Counted from the first letter of the stretch, positions 9,189 to 17,951 are shown. The stretch is 64,000 nt of DNA from Synergistaceae bacterium UBA5560 (GCA_002425685.1 DIMS01000056.1:1-64000), one strand, 5' to 3'. A program made the numbers and translations. Notes: generated by a model from the sequence alone, not told the origin.

Positions 9189-10454
9189 TTGAAGCTCTCG
9201 ACTATGCTCGCCCTCGACCTGTTTCGGGGGGTCGAAGTCGTCGCGGGAAAGGAACACGTGGACAACCAGGTCGCATGGATCAATCTCATGGAGATTCTCG
9301 ATTCCTTCGAGCAGCTCCAACCCGGAGAATTTCTCATCTCCACCGGCTACGGTCTGAAGGACGACCCGGCTTCGGCGCGGGAAATCCTCTCCCAGCTCGT
9401 CTCCCACCGCATTGCCGGACTGGCCCTTCAACCCGGATACTACATCGACGAAATCCCTCCGGCCTTCGTTGAGGCGGCAGAGCACTACGGGTTGCCTCTC
9501 ATCCGTCTTCCCGCGAAGCTCACCTTCGGCAAGATCACCAAGGCTCTTTTCAACGCCATCGGCGCCCTTCCCTCCGATGAGGCGGAAGGCGCCCCCCTTT
9601 CCCACAGGCAAAGCGCCCGACACCTTTCAAGGATTCTCCTGGAGAACTTCATCGACGATCTTCTCGACCGGAAAGACACCGCGAGCTATTCCGACATGTG
9701 TGTTCGCGCCGGCTCCCTCGGTTTCCGGCTGGACCTGCCCTACCAGGCCGGCGTGGTCCGCTTTCCTTCCGCCGAGGGACGTCCTCATTCCCTTGAGAAG
9801 CAGGCTCCGCTCCTGGAATCGCTCACGGAAGACGCCTCCTTCTTTCAGGCCGCCCATTGGCGCCTTCGGGACTCCTGTTTCACAGTCCTCTTCTCCACCA
9901 CAGCAAAGGATGTGAAGAAGGTTTTCGCCGAGGGGTTCTCCCGCCTGTTTCCCGTTCCCAATTCGGCACCGGAGTGCCTCATGGGCCTCGGCTACCCCTC
10001 GGGGAAACTCGAGGACATCCCCCGGAGCTATGAAGAAGCCCGCATCGCCGCGGACCTGGGGAAGCACCTCTGCCGCCCCGACATCGTCACGGCCTTCCGT
10101 GACGTGGAGGCGTTGCATCTTCTCCGGGCCTGCCGCAACCGGGAAGAACTGCGGCGCTTCTGCGACAGAACCGTCTCCCCTCTCGCGGACTACGACAGGG
10201 CCAACAGGACCCCCCTCCGGGAAACGCTGAAAATCTATCTTCGGAGCCTCAACAAGATCCGCGCCTCCCAGGAGCTTTTCATCCACCGCCAAACCCTCGT
10301 CTACAGGCTGCACAAGATCGAGGAAATCACCGGAAGAGCACTGGAGAACCCAGACGACCGGCTGATTCTGGAACTCGGACTCGCCGCGGAATCCCTCCTC
10401 GGCGCGCCGCCCCGCCAGGGCGAGGCGGCGAAACATCCACCGGAAATCGACTGA
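9189..10454 (+). CDS. PucR-family transcriptional regulator
   Basis: A 421-residue regulator. The N-terminal PucR domain (about 1-125) has EFLISTGYGLKDD and IAGLALQPG. The C-terminal helix-turn-helix is the PucR type: LRETLKIYLRSLNKIRASQELFIHRQTL followed by VYRLHKIEEITG. The start is TTG, preceded by AAAGGTGG eleven bases upstream. PucR-type activators typically respond to purine, GABA or amino-acid-derived compounds and control adjacent catabolic genes. Its stop codon is only three bases from the end of the convergent YfcC transporter gene, so the likely targets are that transporter and the amidohydrolase, although they face away from it. Confidence 0.88.
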   Translation: MKLSTMLALDLFRGVEVVAGKEHVDNQVAWINLMEILDSFEQLQPGEFLISTGYGLKDDPASAREILSQLVSHRIAGLALQPGYYIDEIPPAFVEAAEHYGLPLIRLPAKLTFGKITKALFNAIGALPSDEAEGAPLSHRQSARHLSRILLENFIDDLLDRKDTASYSDMCVRAGSLGFRLDLPYQAGVVRFPSAEGRPHSLEKQAPLLESLTEDASFFQAAHWRLRDSCFTVLFSTTAKDVKKVFAEGFSRLFPVPNSAPECLMGLGYPSGKLEDIPRSYEEARIAADLGKHLCRPDIVTAFRDVEALHLLRACRNREELRRFCDRTVSPLADYDRANRTPLRETLKIYLRSLNKIRASQELFIHRQTLVYRLHKIEEITGRALENPDDRLILELGLAAESLLGAPPRQGEAAKHPPEID

Positions 10455-10457
10455 CGA

Positions 10458-11897
10458 CTATACGGGACCGAAATTGATGGCCACGGCAACGAGAATGAAG
10501 ATCACCTGAAGCACGAACATGAGCAGGAAGAGCGGCACCATGAAGCGGTACCAACGCTGAATGGGTATTCCCATGAGTCCGCATTCCGTGGCCACGGCGG
10601 TGGGCCAGATCATGTTCGAGAAACCATCACCGAACTGGAAGGCCAAGACCGCTACCTGTCGCTTGATCTCCAGCGTGTCCGCCAGGGGAACCATGATCGG
10701 CATGGACGCAGCGGCCTGACCGCTCCCGGAGGGGATGAAGAAATTCAGGAGATTCTGCACCACCAGCATTCCCACCGCGGCAAGGCTGTGGGAGAGATCG
10801 GCCACCACGCCCGAGGCCCAGTAGATGACCGTGTGAATGATCTTCCCCTCCGTCATGACCAGCGTCAGGGACCGTGCGACCCCCACGACGAGGGCCCCCA
10901 ATGCCACCCGCCCTACCGCCTCGACGAAAAGTTCGGCGATGCGGTTCAGAGAGTAGCCGTTGATCAGACCCACCACCACCATCATGACGATGAAGAGCGC
11001 CGCCAGCTCGTCCAGGTACCATCCCCACTGGGTGGTTCCCACCACGACGAACAGAACGGTCAGGACAAGACAGAGCGCGCTCAACTGATGCCGTCCCGTG
11101 AAGGGATGGTCGCGGATGAGCGTCTCGTTCACACCCTCGCCCATGGGAAAGTGCACACCCTTGACGACACTCAGGTCTGGATTGCTTTTCACTCTTGCGG
11201 CATAGCGCATCACGTAGAAAATGGCGAGAAGCTGGAAGGCGAGAAAGATCACGATCCGGAACTGCCATCCCGAACCGAAGGGCAACTCGGCGATCTTCTG
11301 GGCTACACCGATGGTGAAGGGATTCAGCGTCGCCGCGGCAAAACCGGTGGCGACGCCGACGACGACCACGGCGCCACCCACGAGCCCGTCATAGCCCAGG
11401 GCGAGGAAGATGCCCATGAAGGCGGGAATCAGGCCGTAGACCTCCTCGAAAATGCCCACGGTGGAACCAAGAACGCCGAAGAGGAACATGAAGGAGGGAA
11501 TAATGAGAGCACCCACGCCCTTGAAATGACGCAACAGAGCACCCACGGCACCGAAGAGCGTGCCCGATTCGACGAGGACATTGACAAAACCGTAGGCGAA
11601 GAAGATGAAGAAAATGATGTCCGAGGCGTCGATCATGCCCTGCTGAATGCTCATCACCATCTGAAAAAACCCCACCGGCGAGGGATCCACAGGATGATAC
11701 GATCCGGGAACGATGAGCGTCCTCTCCGTGACGGGATCCTCGTAGGTCTCGAACTCTCCCGCGGGAATAATGTGGGTGAGCGCCGTAAGCAGCATAAGAA
11801 CACCCACCAGGAGCACGTACACATGGAGATTCTGGAAGAAGGGTTTGCTCGCTTTCCTTTCAAGGACACCCGTCGATTCCTTGCCTTCGTTGCTCAT
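10458..11897 (-). CDS. YfcC-family (DcuC/ArcD-like) membrane transporter
   Basis: A 479-residue membrane protein with about 12 predicted helices in the DcuC/YfcC superfamily. The N-terminus (NLHVYVLLVGVLMLLTALTH followed by IIPAGEF) and the FFIPSGSGQAAASMPIMVPL motif are typical of this group, which includes putative C4-dicarboxylate, arginine/ornithine and short-peptide carriers. Its ATG overlaps the stop of the upstream M20 amidohydrolase gene by four bases, so the two form one translational unit. This pairing suggests uptake of an N-acylated amino acid or small peptide that the amidohydrolase cleaves, by analogy with abgT/abgB; the exact substrate is inferred only. Confidence 0.85.
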   Translation of the reverse strand: MSNEGKESTGVLERKASKPFFQNLHVYVLLVGVLMLLTALTHIIPAGEFETYEDPVTERTLIVPGSYHPVDPSPVGFFQMVMSIQQGMIDASDIIFFIFFAYGFVNVLVESGTLFGAVGALLRHFKGVGALIIPSFMFLFGVLGSTVGIFEEVYGLIPAFMGIFLALGYDGLVGGAVVVVGVATGFAAATLNPFTIGVAQKIAELPFGSGWQFRIVIFLAFQLLAIFYVMRYAARVKSNPDLSVVKGVHFPMGEGVNETLIRDHPFTGRHQLSALCLVLTVLFVVVGTTQWGWYLDELAALFIVMMVVVGLINGYSLNRIAELFVEAVGRVALGALVVGVARSLTLVMTEGKIIHTVIYWASGVVADLSHSLAAVGMLVVQNLLNFFIPSGSGQAAASMPIMVPLADTLEIKRQVAVLAFQFGDGFSNMIWPTAVATECGLMGIPIQRWYRFMVPLFLLMFVLQVIFILVAVAINFGPV

Positions 11898-13081
11898 CTG
11901 CCTTCACTCTCCTTGTCTCGATAGGTGCGAAAATCTGCGCGGATGCGCTCCCGCAATGTCGCATCCGTGAGAACACGATACCCACACGTCGCAAGAGCCT
12001 GGGCGGCGTCGAGAAGCGACGCGTGTGCCGCCGGTGAGGTCATGGCCCGGGCGAATTCCCGGGAGTGAATAATGAGTTGCTCCGGCACGGTGGCCATCTC
12101 GGGGTGCAGCGTAGGGCACCGGTAACTCACGTTGCCCACGTCGCTGGAACCAGACGCTTCCTCCGGGAGCGAACAGGGGTAGCCCAGTCCTTCGATGATC
12201 TCCGTCATCAGCCGCTCCGCCGCAGGATTGCGGACCATGTCGTCCATGGCTTTTTCGTAGGTGCGCCAAGTGACGGTCGTACCCGTGGCGAGGGCGGCGC
12301 CACGGGCACAATTCCACACCTGCTCGAGAAGCGCGTCGAGCTCTTTTCTCCGGGGAGCACGGAAGTAGAAACGTGCCTCCGCGACCTCCGGAACGATGTT
12401 CGGCGCAGCTCCGCCGGAAACGACGATGCCGTGCATGCGGATTTCGGGCCGCACGTGCTGACGGAGCATATCCAGGGCGTGAAAGAAAAGCTGCACACCA
12501 TTGAGGGCGTTTTTTCCCTCCCAGGGGGATGCCGCAGCATGGGCGGGTTTGCCCTGAAAGCGGAATTCCACCCCCTCCATGGCCAGACACTTGCAGACGA
12601 CCTGCGTCCGTGCCGATTCGGCGTGAATCATCATCGCCAGGTCGGTTCCATCGAAAAGCCCGGCTTCCGCCATGCCGATCTTTGCACCGTCGGTCTCCTC
12701 GGCAGGCGTTCCCACCACCCGCACAGATCCGGGAAGCTCGGGAAAGAGAGATGCCAATGCCGCTCCGGCAAGGGCGGATGCGGCACCGCTCCAATTGTGC
12801 CCGCAGCCGTGGCCGATCTCGGGAAGCGCATCGTACTCGGCGAGAAAAACCACGCGAGGCGACGGGGCGGATCCCGCTTCGGCACAGAAGGCCGTCGCAT
12901 ATCCTCCGTAGGAAGAAGTTACGGTAAATCCATGTTCCCGCAAAATCCCCTCCCACAGGCGGCTCGCTTCATGTTCCTGGTGTCCCAGTTCCGGATGCGC
13001 GGCGATCCAGTCGCTTGCGGCGAGAAAGGGAGCATGTCTCGTGCGGATAAAGTCAATGAGCCCTTGCATTCGTTCTTCCAT
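11894..13081 (-). CDS. M20-family amidohydrolase (AbgB/IAA-amino-acid hydrolase-like)
   Basis: A 395-residue zinc-dependent amidohydrolase of the M20D group. Metal ligands are visible in HPELGHQEHEAS, GHGCGHN (Cys and His), the acidic pair in PAEETDGAK, and His in MIHAES. A dimerization insert containing GKPAHAAASPWEGKNALNG follows. Members cleave amide bonds in N-acyl amino acids, aminobenzoyl-glutamate or related conjugates. It is the first gene of a two-gene operon with the YfcC transporter (four-base overlap). GAGGAGG precedes the start; a second ATG four codons in is possible. Confidence 0.9.
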   Translation of the reverse strand: MEERMQGLIDFIRTRHAPFLAASDWIAAHPELGHQEHEASRLWEGILREHGFTVTSSYGGYATAFCAEAGSAPSPRVVFLAEYDALPEIGHGCGHNWSGAASALAGAALASLFPELPGSVRVVGTPAEETDGAKIGMAEAGLFDGTDLAMMIHAESARTQVVCKCLAMEGVEFRFQGKPAHAAASPWEGKNALNGVQLFFHALDMLRQHVRPEIRMHGIVVSGGAAPNIVPEVAEARFYFRAPRRKELDALLEQVWNCARGAALATGTTVTWRTYEKAMDDMVRNPAAERLMTEIIEGLGYPCSLPEEASGSSDVGNVSYRCPTLHPEMATVPEQLIIHSREFARAMTSPAAHASLLDAAQALATCGYRVLTDATLRERIRADFRTYRDKESEGR

Positions 13082-13619
13082 GACACAGCATTCCTCCTCT
13101 CTTTATGAATGTCTTTTTTCGTTAAAACACCTGCGACATTTCCTGTACGTTACACAGAAGCCTGCCTTCGGTCAATGTGCCAGGATGTCGTGATTTTTCC
13201 CCCGGAAACTCACCAAAAAGGACAAACGCATACAAAGTGCACTTTACGTCGGCCTTTGGAGGCCACAGAGAACTTTTTCGGCAACGCCGATTCATGGCAG
13301 CGCCTGATGCGGGCACTGTGCGTCGCAACCTACGAGGCGCCGCTGGAGTCCAGCCGCTACCTCAACATGGACCTGTTGATCGAACACAAAAAAGGCACTC
13401 CTGGAAAAGTGCGGCTCATCGCCGCAGGTGGTAGCCAGACACCATGAAAACCTTTTTTCGCAGGAGTGATCACACAGCTGCGTTCTCGTCGCCGGGCGGT
13501 TTCTTCGGGGTATGGGGGAATGTTCCTACAAAAGGCGCGAAAGGGTACCGGAAACTCCTCCGGGAAAGAGGGGTGTCCGGTAACCCATCGCCTGGCCGCC
13601 CGAGGAAAAACGAGCGCGT
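13082..13619. other. Intergenic region, promoter and possible gene remnant
   Basis: A gap of 538 bases. A weak minus-strand promoter for the amidohydrolase operon is possible (TTGACC 13170-13175, 17-base spacer, TAACGT 13147-13152). Around 13232-13447 on the plus strand an open frame reads like protein (SRYLNMDLLIEHKKGTPGKV) but has no start with a ribosome site and no family I recognize; it may be a decayed gene. At 13543-13586 an imperfect hairpin followed on the minus strand by TTTT could terminate the lys operon. Confidence 0.35.
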
Positions 13620-14675
13620 TCAGGCTCTTTCCGAGGCGGCGAAGGCCGGAATGGCTCGCTCCACCACCGTCGTCGCCGTTTCGAGATCGTCCAGGTTGAG
13701 CCGTTCCTGATCCGTGTGGTCCAGTTTGCTGTCTCCGGGGCCGTAGGCCACAAGGGGGCATCCCCAGGCGGCGGCGAGATTGAAATCCGCCGTGCCCCCC
13801 TTGGCGAGCAGACGCGGAGCGGTGCCGAGCACGGAGCGCACCGCCGTGCGAAAGGCGAGCACGGCGGGGTCGTTCTTCGGGCGTTCCACCGCGGCTACGG
13901 AGTCCAGGATCTCCAGCTCAACCTGCTGCAGCGTCGCGAGAATCTCCAGGTTCCGGAGCCATTCCTCCGGGTCCGCTCCGAGAGGAAGGCGCAGGTCCAG
14001 CTCCACCAGCGCATGCCGTGCCCCCTCCTCTCGTCCTTCCATGAAGGCCACCGCGCCGGAGGTGCGGGCCGCGAGAGGGGCCGTTTTGTCGTCCCGGAGC
14101 TCCACCTCGTCCAGAACGGTGGCGGCGGCCCGGAGGCAGGCCGTCAGAGGCCCGGAGGAACCGCTCCGGTGCGCGCCTCCGTCCCGGGCGGAAAGGCGCA
14201 GGAGGAGCCGTCCCCGGTAGGCGAGGGTGACGCCGTCCGTTCCCGAGGGCTCGCCGATGACACATCCGCACGGGGTGTGTCGGGAGAGGCGGTGGCGCAT
14301 ACCCCGGGAATCCCGCTCCTCCCCCACGGCGCCCACGAAGGTGAGGCGCCATTCCTCGGGGAGGCGTGCACGCCCGCCCCCCACGGCGAGAGCGCAGAGA
14401 GGTCCCTTTGCGTCCACGGTGCCGCGCCCCCAGAGAATCCGACCGTCCCGGCGCAGTGGAGGTCCCCCGGGGACGGTGTCCACGTGTCCCACCAACAGGA
14501 GTTCCCGTTCGCCCCGCCCTCTCGTGGCCACCACGTTTCCCGCCTCGTCCAGGAAGGCCTCTTCCCATCCGAGGGAGGGAAGGGCGTCCCGGAGATGGCG
14601 GCAGGCTCGCTCCTCCTGGCCCGAGACGCTGGGAACGCCCGCGAGTTCTTCGAGGAGCCGTTCCGCCGCGGACAT
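13620..14675 (-). CDS. lysK: [LysW]-lysine hydrolase (M20 family)
   Basis: A 351-residue co-catalytic metallopeptidase that releases lysine (or ornithine) from the gamma-carboxyl of the LysW carrier. Metal ligands can be read: His64 in VGHVDTVPGG, Asp88 in GTVDAKGP, Glu119/Glu120 in AVGEERDS, Glu142 in GEPSG, and His in DHTDQERLN. It is the last gene of lysWXYZJK, starting one base after the lysJ stop, with an unusually GC-rich sequence like its neighbours. Together the operon converts 2-aminoadipate to lysine on LysW. The early steps to aminoadipate (homocitrate synthase and others) are not in this window apart from possible overlap with the leu genes. Confidence 0.93.
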   Translation of the reverse strand: MSAAERLLEELAGVPSVSGQEERACRHLRDALPSLGWEEAFLDEAGNVVATRGRGERELLLVGHVDTVPGGPPLRRDGRILWGRGTVDAKGPLCALAVGGGRARLPEEWRLTFVGAVGEERDSRGMRHRLSRHTPCGCVIGEPSGTDGVTLAYRGRLLLRLSARDGGAHRSGSSGPLTACLRAAATVLDEVELRDDKTAPLAARTSGAVAFMEGREEGARHALVELDLRLPLGADPEEWLRNLEILATLQQVELEILDSVAAVERPKNDPAVLAFRTAVRSVLGTAPRLLAKGGTADFNLAAAWGCPLVAYGPGDSKLDHTDQERLNLDDLETATTVVERAIPAFAASERA

Positions 14676-14676
14676 G

Positions 14677-15798
14677 TCACACCGTCTCCAATGCGTCCGC
14701 GAGAGCGGCCACGGCGCGTCGGACGCTCTCCTCCGAGGCGGGAAGCGGCGGCAGAAAGCGCACCGCCTTGGGTCCCGAGGAAAGGGCGAGGATGCCCCGT
14801 TCCTGCAGGGCCGTCACGAGGGGGGCTGCAGGCTCGTCGAGAGACACCCCCACCAGAAGCCCCAGGCCGAGTACGCCGGTGATCCGGGGCGAAGAAATCG
14901 CCCCGAGAGCGTCGCGAAAGATCTTTCCCAGGGCATCCGCCCGCTCGGGCAGTCCTTCCTGGAGCAGGCCGAAGGCGGCGTGCCCCACCGCACAGACCAG
15001 CGGGTTGCCTCCGTAGGTGGATCCGTGCCCTCCCGGGGGGAAAGAGCCGAGCCGCCGGTGCCACAGAAGAGCCCCTGCGGGAAGTCCTCCCGCGAGCCCC
15101 TTGGCGAGGCAGACCAGATCGGGGTCGAGCCCTGTCCGGGAAGAGGCGAGGAGCGCACCGCAGCGCCCCCATCCGGTCTGGATCTCGTCGGCCACGAGAA
15201 GCGCGCCCCACCGGCGGCATGCCTCGGTGAGGGCCTTGCCCACTTCGGGGGAAAGGGTGGCCATGCCTCCCTCGCCCTGGACGGGCTCCACGAAGACCGC
15301 CGCCACGTGCTCGTCCACGGCGTCCGGAAGGTGTTCCGGCTCCAGATGCTCCACGGAAAGGAGCAGCTCCTTCCAGGGAGCGCGGTACCGTGGATTGAAG
15401 GTCAGCCCCAACGCTCCCAACGTGCGGCCGTGAAAGGCCCGGCGGAGAGCGAGAATGCGCCTCCGCCCGGGATGGAGCACCCGGAGGAGCTTCAGCGCCG
15501 CCTCCACCGCTTCGGTGCCGCTGTTGCAGAGAAAGGCCCGGCTCTCCGGGAGCACCGACTCAAGATCCGCGAGAAAACGCTCCCGAAAGGGCGAGGCGAG
15601 TCCCGCGCCGATGGTCCAGGGAGATGCCGCGGCCTCCTCCAGCGCGAGGCGGAGGAGGGGATGGGCGTGCCCGAAGAGGGCCGCGCCGTGCCCGGCGAGA
15701 AAATCCACGTACTCCCGTCCCGTCGCGTCCGTCACCCGGTCTCCCGAGCCGGACAGGACGGTCAGCCCGCGAGAACCGTAGAGGAGGGACTGTTCCAT
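14677..15798 (-). CDS. lysJ: [LysW]-aminoadipate semialdehyde transaminase
   Basis: A 373-residue class III PLP aminotransferase of the ArgD/LysJ type. Features: NSGTEAVEAALKLLR, Asp204 in LVADEIQTGWGR, and the PLP lysine Lys233 in CLAKGLAGG, with HGSTYGGNPL further on. It transaminates LysW-bound aminoadipate semialdehyde to LysW-lysine. The ATG chosen gives the standard N-terminus and has GGAAGGGG upstream; it lies inside the last 37 bases of lysZ in another frame. The same frame stays open upstream for over 100 codons, but that part is the antisense-like shadow of lysZ, not coding. Confidence 0.93.
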   Translation of the reverse strand: MEQSLLYGSRGLTVLSGSGDRVTDATGREYVDFLAGHGAALFGHAHPLLRLALEEAAASPWTIGAGLASPFRERFLADLESVLPESRAFLCNSGTEAVEAALKLLRVLHPGRRRILALRRAFHGRTLGALGLTFNPRYRAPWKELLLSVEHLEPEHLPDAVDEHVAAVFVEPVQGEGGMATLSPEVGKALTEACRRWGALLVADEIQTGWGRCGALLASSRTGLDPDLVCLAKGLAGGLPAGALLWHRRLGSFPPGGHGSTYGGNPLVCAVGHAAFGLLQEGLPERADALGKIFRDALGAISSPRITGVLGLGLLVGVSLDEPAAPLVTALQERGILALSSGPKAVRFLPPLPASEESVRRAVAALADALETV

Positions 15799-16598
15799 AG
15801 ATGCGTTCCCCTTCCTGAAAGGGCCGATTCCAGAGGACGCCGCACGCGACTGTCCCCGAGGACGACCCTCGCTACGCCCGCTTCGAGGGCTTCCCGGCAG
15901 GCCCGAAGCTTGCGTTTCATGTTTCCCTGCGCCGCATTCTCCAGGGAGTCCCACGTCTCCGGACTTCCCGAGGGGATGAGCGTCGCGGCGTCTCTCGGGT
16001 CCGCCAGAAGGCCCGGCACGTTGGAGAGGATGAGCAACACCTCCGCGCCCAGGGCGCCCGCGAAGACCGCGGCGAGACGATCTCCGTCCACGTTGAGGCT
16101 TTTTCCGCTCTCCCGGTCCAGGGCGAGCGGTGGAAGGACGGGAAGCATTCCCTTCCGCCACGCCTCCTCGAGAAGCGTCGTCTCCACCCGTGTCACGGTG
16201 CCGCTCCAGTTTCCCCGGAGCAGCCGCACCCGACCGTCCTCCACGGAGCGGAGGATGTCCTTTCGCTCCGCCTCCGCCGTGTTCGCCAGGTCGGGAAAGA
16301 GTGCGACGCCCCGGACTCCCTCGGCGCGGAGTGCCCAGAGAAGATCCTGGGACACCCGGGATGCGGCGGTTTCGAAGAGCTCCCGCTCCACGTCGCCGAC
16401 GAAGCGGCTCCGGTATCCCGAAGGGCTCGTCACATGTCGCAGCGGAACGCCCCGCTCCTCACAGAGGGCGTTCATGGCGCCCCCCGCGCCGTGGACGAGG
16501 AGCCACTCCTCACCCCGGCGCGTTCGCTCCGCCAGCTCCCGTACCAGCCCCTTGCACTCATTGCCGCATGCGCCGCCGAGTTTGACCACGCCTCTCAT
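15762..16598 (-). CDS. lysZ: [LysW]-aminoadipate kinase
   Basis: A 278-residue amino-acid kinase family enzyme (ArgB/LysZ). Motifs: VVKLGGACG at the N-terminus (phosphate-binding Lys and Gly-rich loop), LLVHGAGGAMN, and LNVDGDRLAAVFAGAL plus LILSNVPGLLAD in the ATP half. GNMKRKLRAC and TVLAG at the end are typical of the LysZ branch. It phosphorylates the carboxylate of LysW-linked aminoadipate. Its 3' end overlaps the lysJ start by 37 bases, a larger overlap than elsewhere in the operon. Confidence 0.93.
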   Translation of the reverse strand: MRGVVKLGGACGNECKGLVRELAERTRRGEEWLLVHGAGGAMNALCEERGVPLRHVTSPSGYRSRFVGDVERELFETAASRVSQDLLWALRAEGVRGVALFPDLANTAEAERKDILRSVEDGRVRLLRGNWSGTVTRVETTLLEEAWRKGMLPVLPPLALDRESGKSLNVDGDRLAAVFAGALGAEVLLILSNVPGLLADPRDAATLIPSGSPETWDSLENAAQGNMKRKLRACREALEAGVARVVLGDSRVRRPLESALSGRGTHLWNSPSSTVLAG

Positions 16599-16662
16599 GA
16601 TGCATACCGCCCCTTTCGTTCGTTTTTTTCGTTGCGGCCGCTTCGCACGGCCTGTTGTTCCG

Positions 16663-17712
16663 CTAGGCCGGAAAGACCGGCATCATGTCCAGACCGAGGG
16701 TTTCGTCGAAGCCCGCCATGAGGTTCGCGGACTGCAGCGCGCTTCCTGCGGCGCCCTTCATCAGATTGTCCAGGGCACACCCCGCGAGAAGCCGCCTGCC
16801 GTCGGGGTGTCGTTCGAAGCCCACCAGTACCCGGTTGCTCCCGAGGACGTAGCGCGGATCGGGAAGGCGCAGATGGGCAGGTTTCGCGGCGGTGCACTGC
16901 ACGAAGGGCTCGTTTCTGTAGGTGTTCCGGTAGAGGCTCCAGATCTCCCCCTCGCTCAGCGGAGCGGAAAGGCGCACTGAGGCGAGGAGTTGCACGCCTC
17001 GGACGAGTTCCACCGCCGTGAGGGAGAGGGAAAGGCACTCCTCGGGAAGCGCCAGTTCCTGGGCGACCTCCGCCAGATGCCGATGGAAGAAGGGTGTGAC
17101 CACCCGCAGGCTGCGGCTCCGGATGGGATGATGGCTTCCCGGAGAGGGCTCGGCTCCGCCCTCGGAGGAGCCCACCCGCAGGTCGAGATGGACCTCCTCC
17201 ACCACTCCTGCCCGGGCCAGGGGAAGCAGGCCGAGAATGGCGGAGGTGGCGTTGCATCCCACTCCGGAGACGCACCGGGCCTGCCGCAGCTCCTCCCGGT
17301 GCAGTTCGGGAAGGCCGTAGATTCGTTCCGCGAGCAGCTCCGGCGCCTCGTGGGGGTGACCGTACCACCGGGCGTAGCGCTCGGGGTCGGCGAGGCGGAG
17401 GCCCGCCGAGAGATCCACCACGCGGACCCTGCGGGAAAGGCAGTTTTGCACCACCGGAAGGGACGCGCCGTGGGGAAGGGCCAGAAACACCAGATCCGGC
17501 GCATCGCCCTCGGTTTCTTCCGGACCGGAGAAACGGAGATCGTCGTAGGCGCCCCGGAGATGGGAATGGACGCTCGTCACGGGATGTCCCGCACGGCTCC
17601 GGGAGATCACCCGGCTCACTCGAAATCCGGGATGGCGCGCAAGAAGGCGCAGCAGCTCGCCTCCGGTCATGCCCGCGCCGCCCCAGACGGCCACGGTCAG
17701 TACGTTCCGCAT
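16663..17712 (-). CDS. lysY: [LysW]-aminoadipyl-phosphate reductase
   Basis: A 349-residue NADPH-dependent reductase of the ArgC/LysY family. The N-terminal Rossmann motif WGGAGMTGGELLRLL, the catalytic Cys153 in SGVGCNATSAI, and the conserved His in SHHPIRSRS are present. It reduces the acyl-phosphate made by LysZ to the semialdehyde. A strong AAGGAGGT precedes the start. Unlike the rest of the operon, it is separated from the gene before it (lysX) by 239 bases that contain a terminator hairpin, so lysY and downstream genes may be under separate attenuation control. Confidence 0.93.
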   Translation of the reverse strand: MRNVLTVAVWGGAGMTGGELLRLLARHPGFRVSRVISRSRAGHPVTSVHSHLRGAYDDLRFSGPEETEGDAPDLVFLALPHGASLPVVQNCLSRRVRVVDLSAGLRLADPERYARWYGHPHEAPELLAERIYGLPELHREELRQARCVSGVGCNATSAILGLLPLARAGVVEEVHLDLRVGSSEGGAEPSPGSHHPIRSRSLRVVTPFFHRHLAEVAQELALPEECLSLSLTAVELVRGVQLLASVRLSAPLSEGEIWSLYRNTYRNEPFVQCTAAKPAHLRLPDPRYVLGSNRVLVGFERHPDGRRLLAGCALDNLMKGAAGSALQSANLMAGFDETLGLDMMPVFPA

Positions 17713-17930
17713 GGTTTGACCTCCTTTTTAGGGGTAGGGAAAAAGAAAAGACCCGCGCTCCTTCGAGTCGCGGGTCGTCGGGAAACTCCTTCCGGTATGG
17801 GAGAGAACCAAAGCTCCGGTTCCTCCTCCGCCTCCGCCCACGACCCGTCTGCGGCGCTTCGCTTGGAAGCCCGCTTGCAACGCTTGTTCCGTCTCGTTTT
17901 TGTCAGTGTCCGAGAAATGTTCTCCATCAC
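17697..17930 (-). CDS. Putative Lys/Arg-rich leader ORF upstream of lysY
   Basis: An open frame of 77 codons starting GTG-ATG with AAAGGA six bases upstream, 21 bases after the lysX stop. Codons 7-25 encode ten basic residues out of nineteen (TKTRRNKRCKRASKR region), using AAA/AAG and several Arg codons. The frame runs through the downstream terminator hairpin and ends 16 bases inside lysY. I do not recognize the peptide. It may be an attenuation leader whose translation senses charged tRNA-Lys (or Arg), or a device coupling translation to lysY, or fortuitous. Its lack of a stop before the hairpin is unlike classical leaders. Confidence 0.35.
   Translation of the reverse strand: MMENISRTLTKTRRNKRCKRASKRSAADGSWAEAEEEPELWFSPIPEGVSRRPATRRSAGLFFFPTPKKEVKPCGTY
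17739..17776 (-). terminator. Internal terminator between lysX and lysY
   Basis: On the minus strand: GACCCGCG, a short inner stem-loop, CGCGGGTC, then TTTTCTTTTT. It lies within the lys operon, about 30 bases before lysY, and so must be bypassed to express lysYZJK. An upstream segment (minus strand of 17837-17848, ACGGGTCGTGGG) can pair with the 5' side of this hairpin, giving a possible antiterminator. Confidence 0.75.
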
Positions 17931-17951
17931 GGAAGATCCTTTTCCGGACTG

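Noticed and set aside
14677..16161. Longer LysJ with a 120-residue N-terminal extension
   Set aside because: The extra residues are the out-of-frame reading of lysZ, and the ATG at 15798 has a ribosome site and gives the standard family N-terminus.
14227..16980. A 917-codon open frame on the plus strand across lysJ, lysZ and lysY
   Set aside because: It lies antisense to three well-recognized lys genes, is rich in Arg, Pro and Ser as expected for the complement of GC-rich codons, and shows no family motif.
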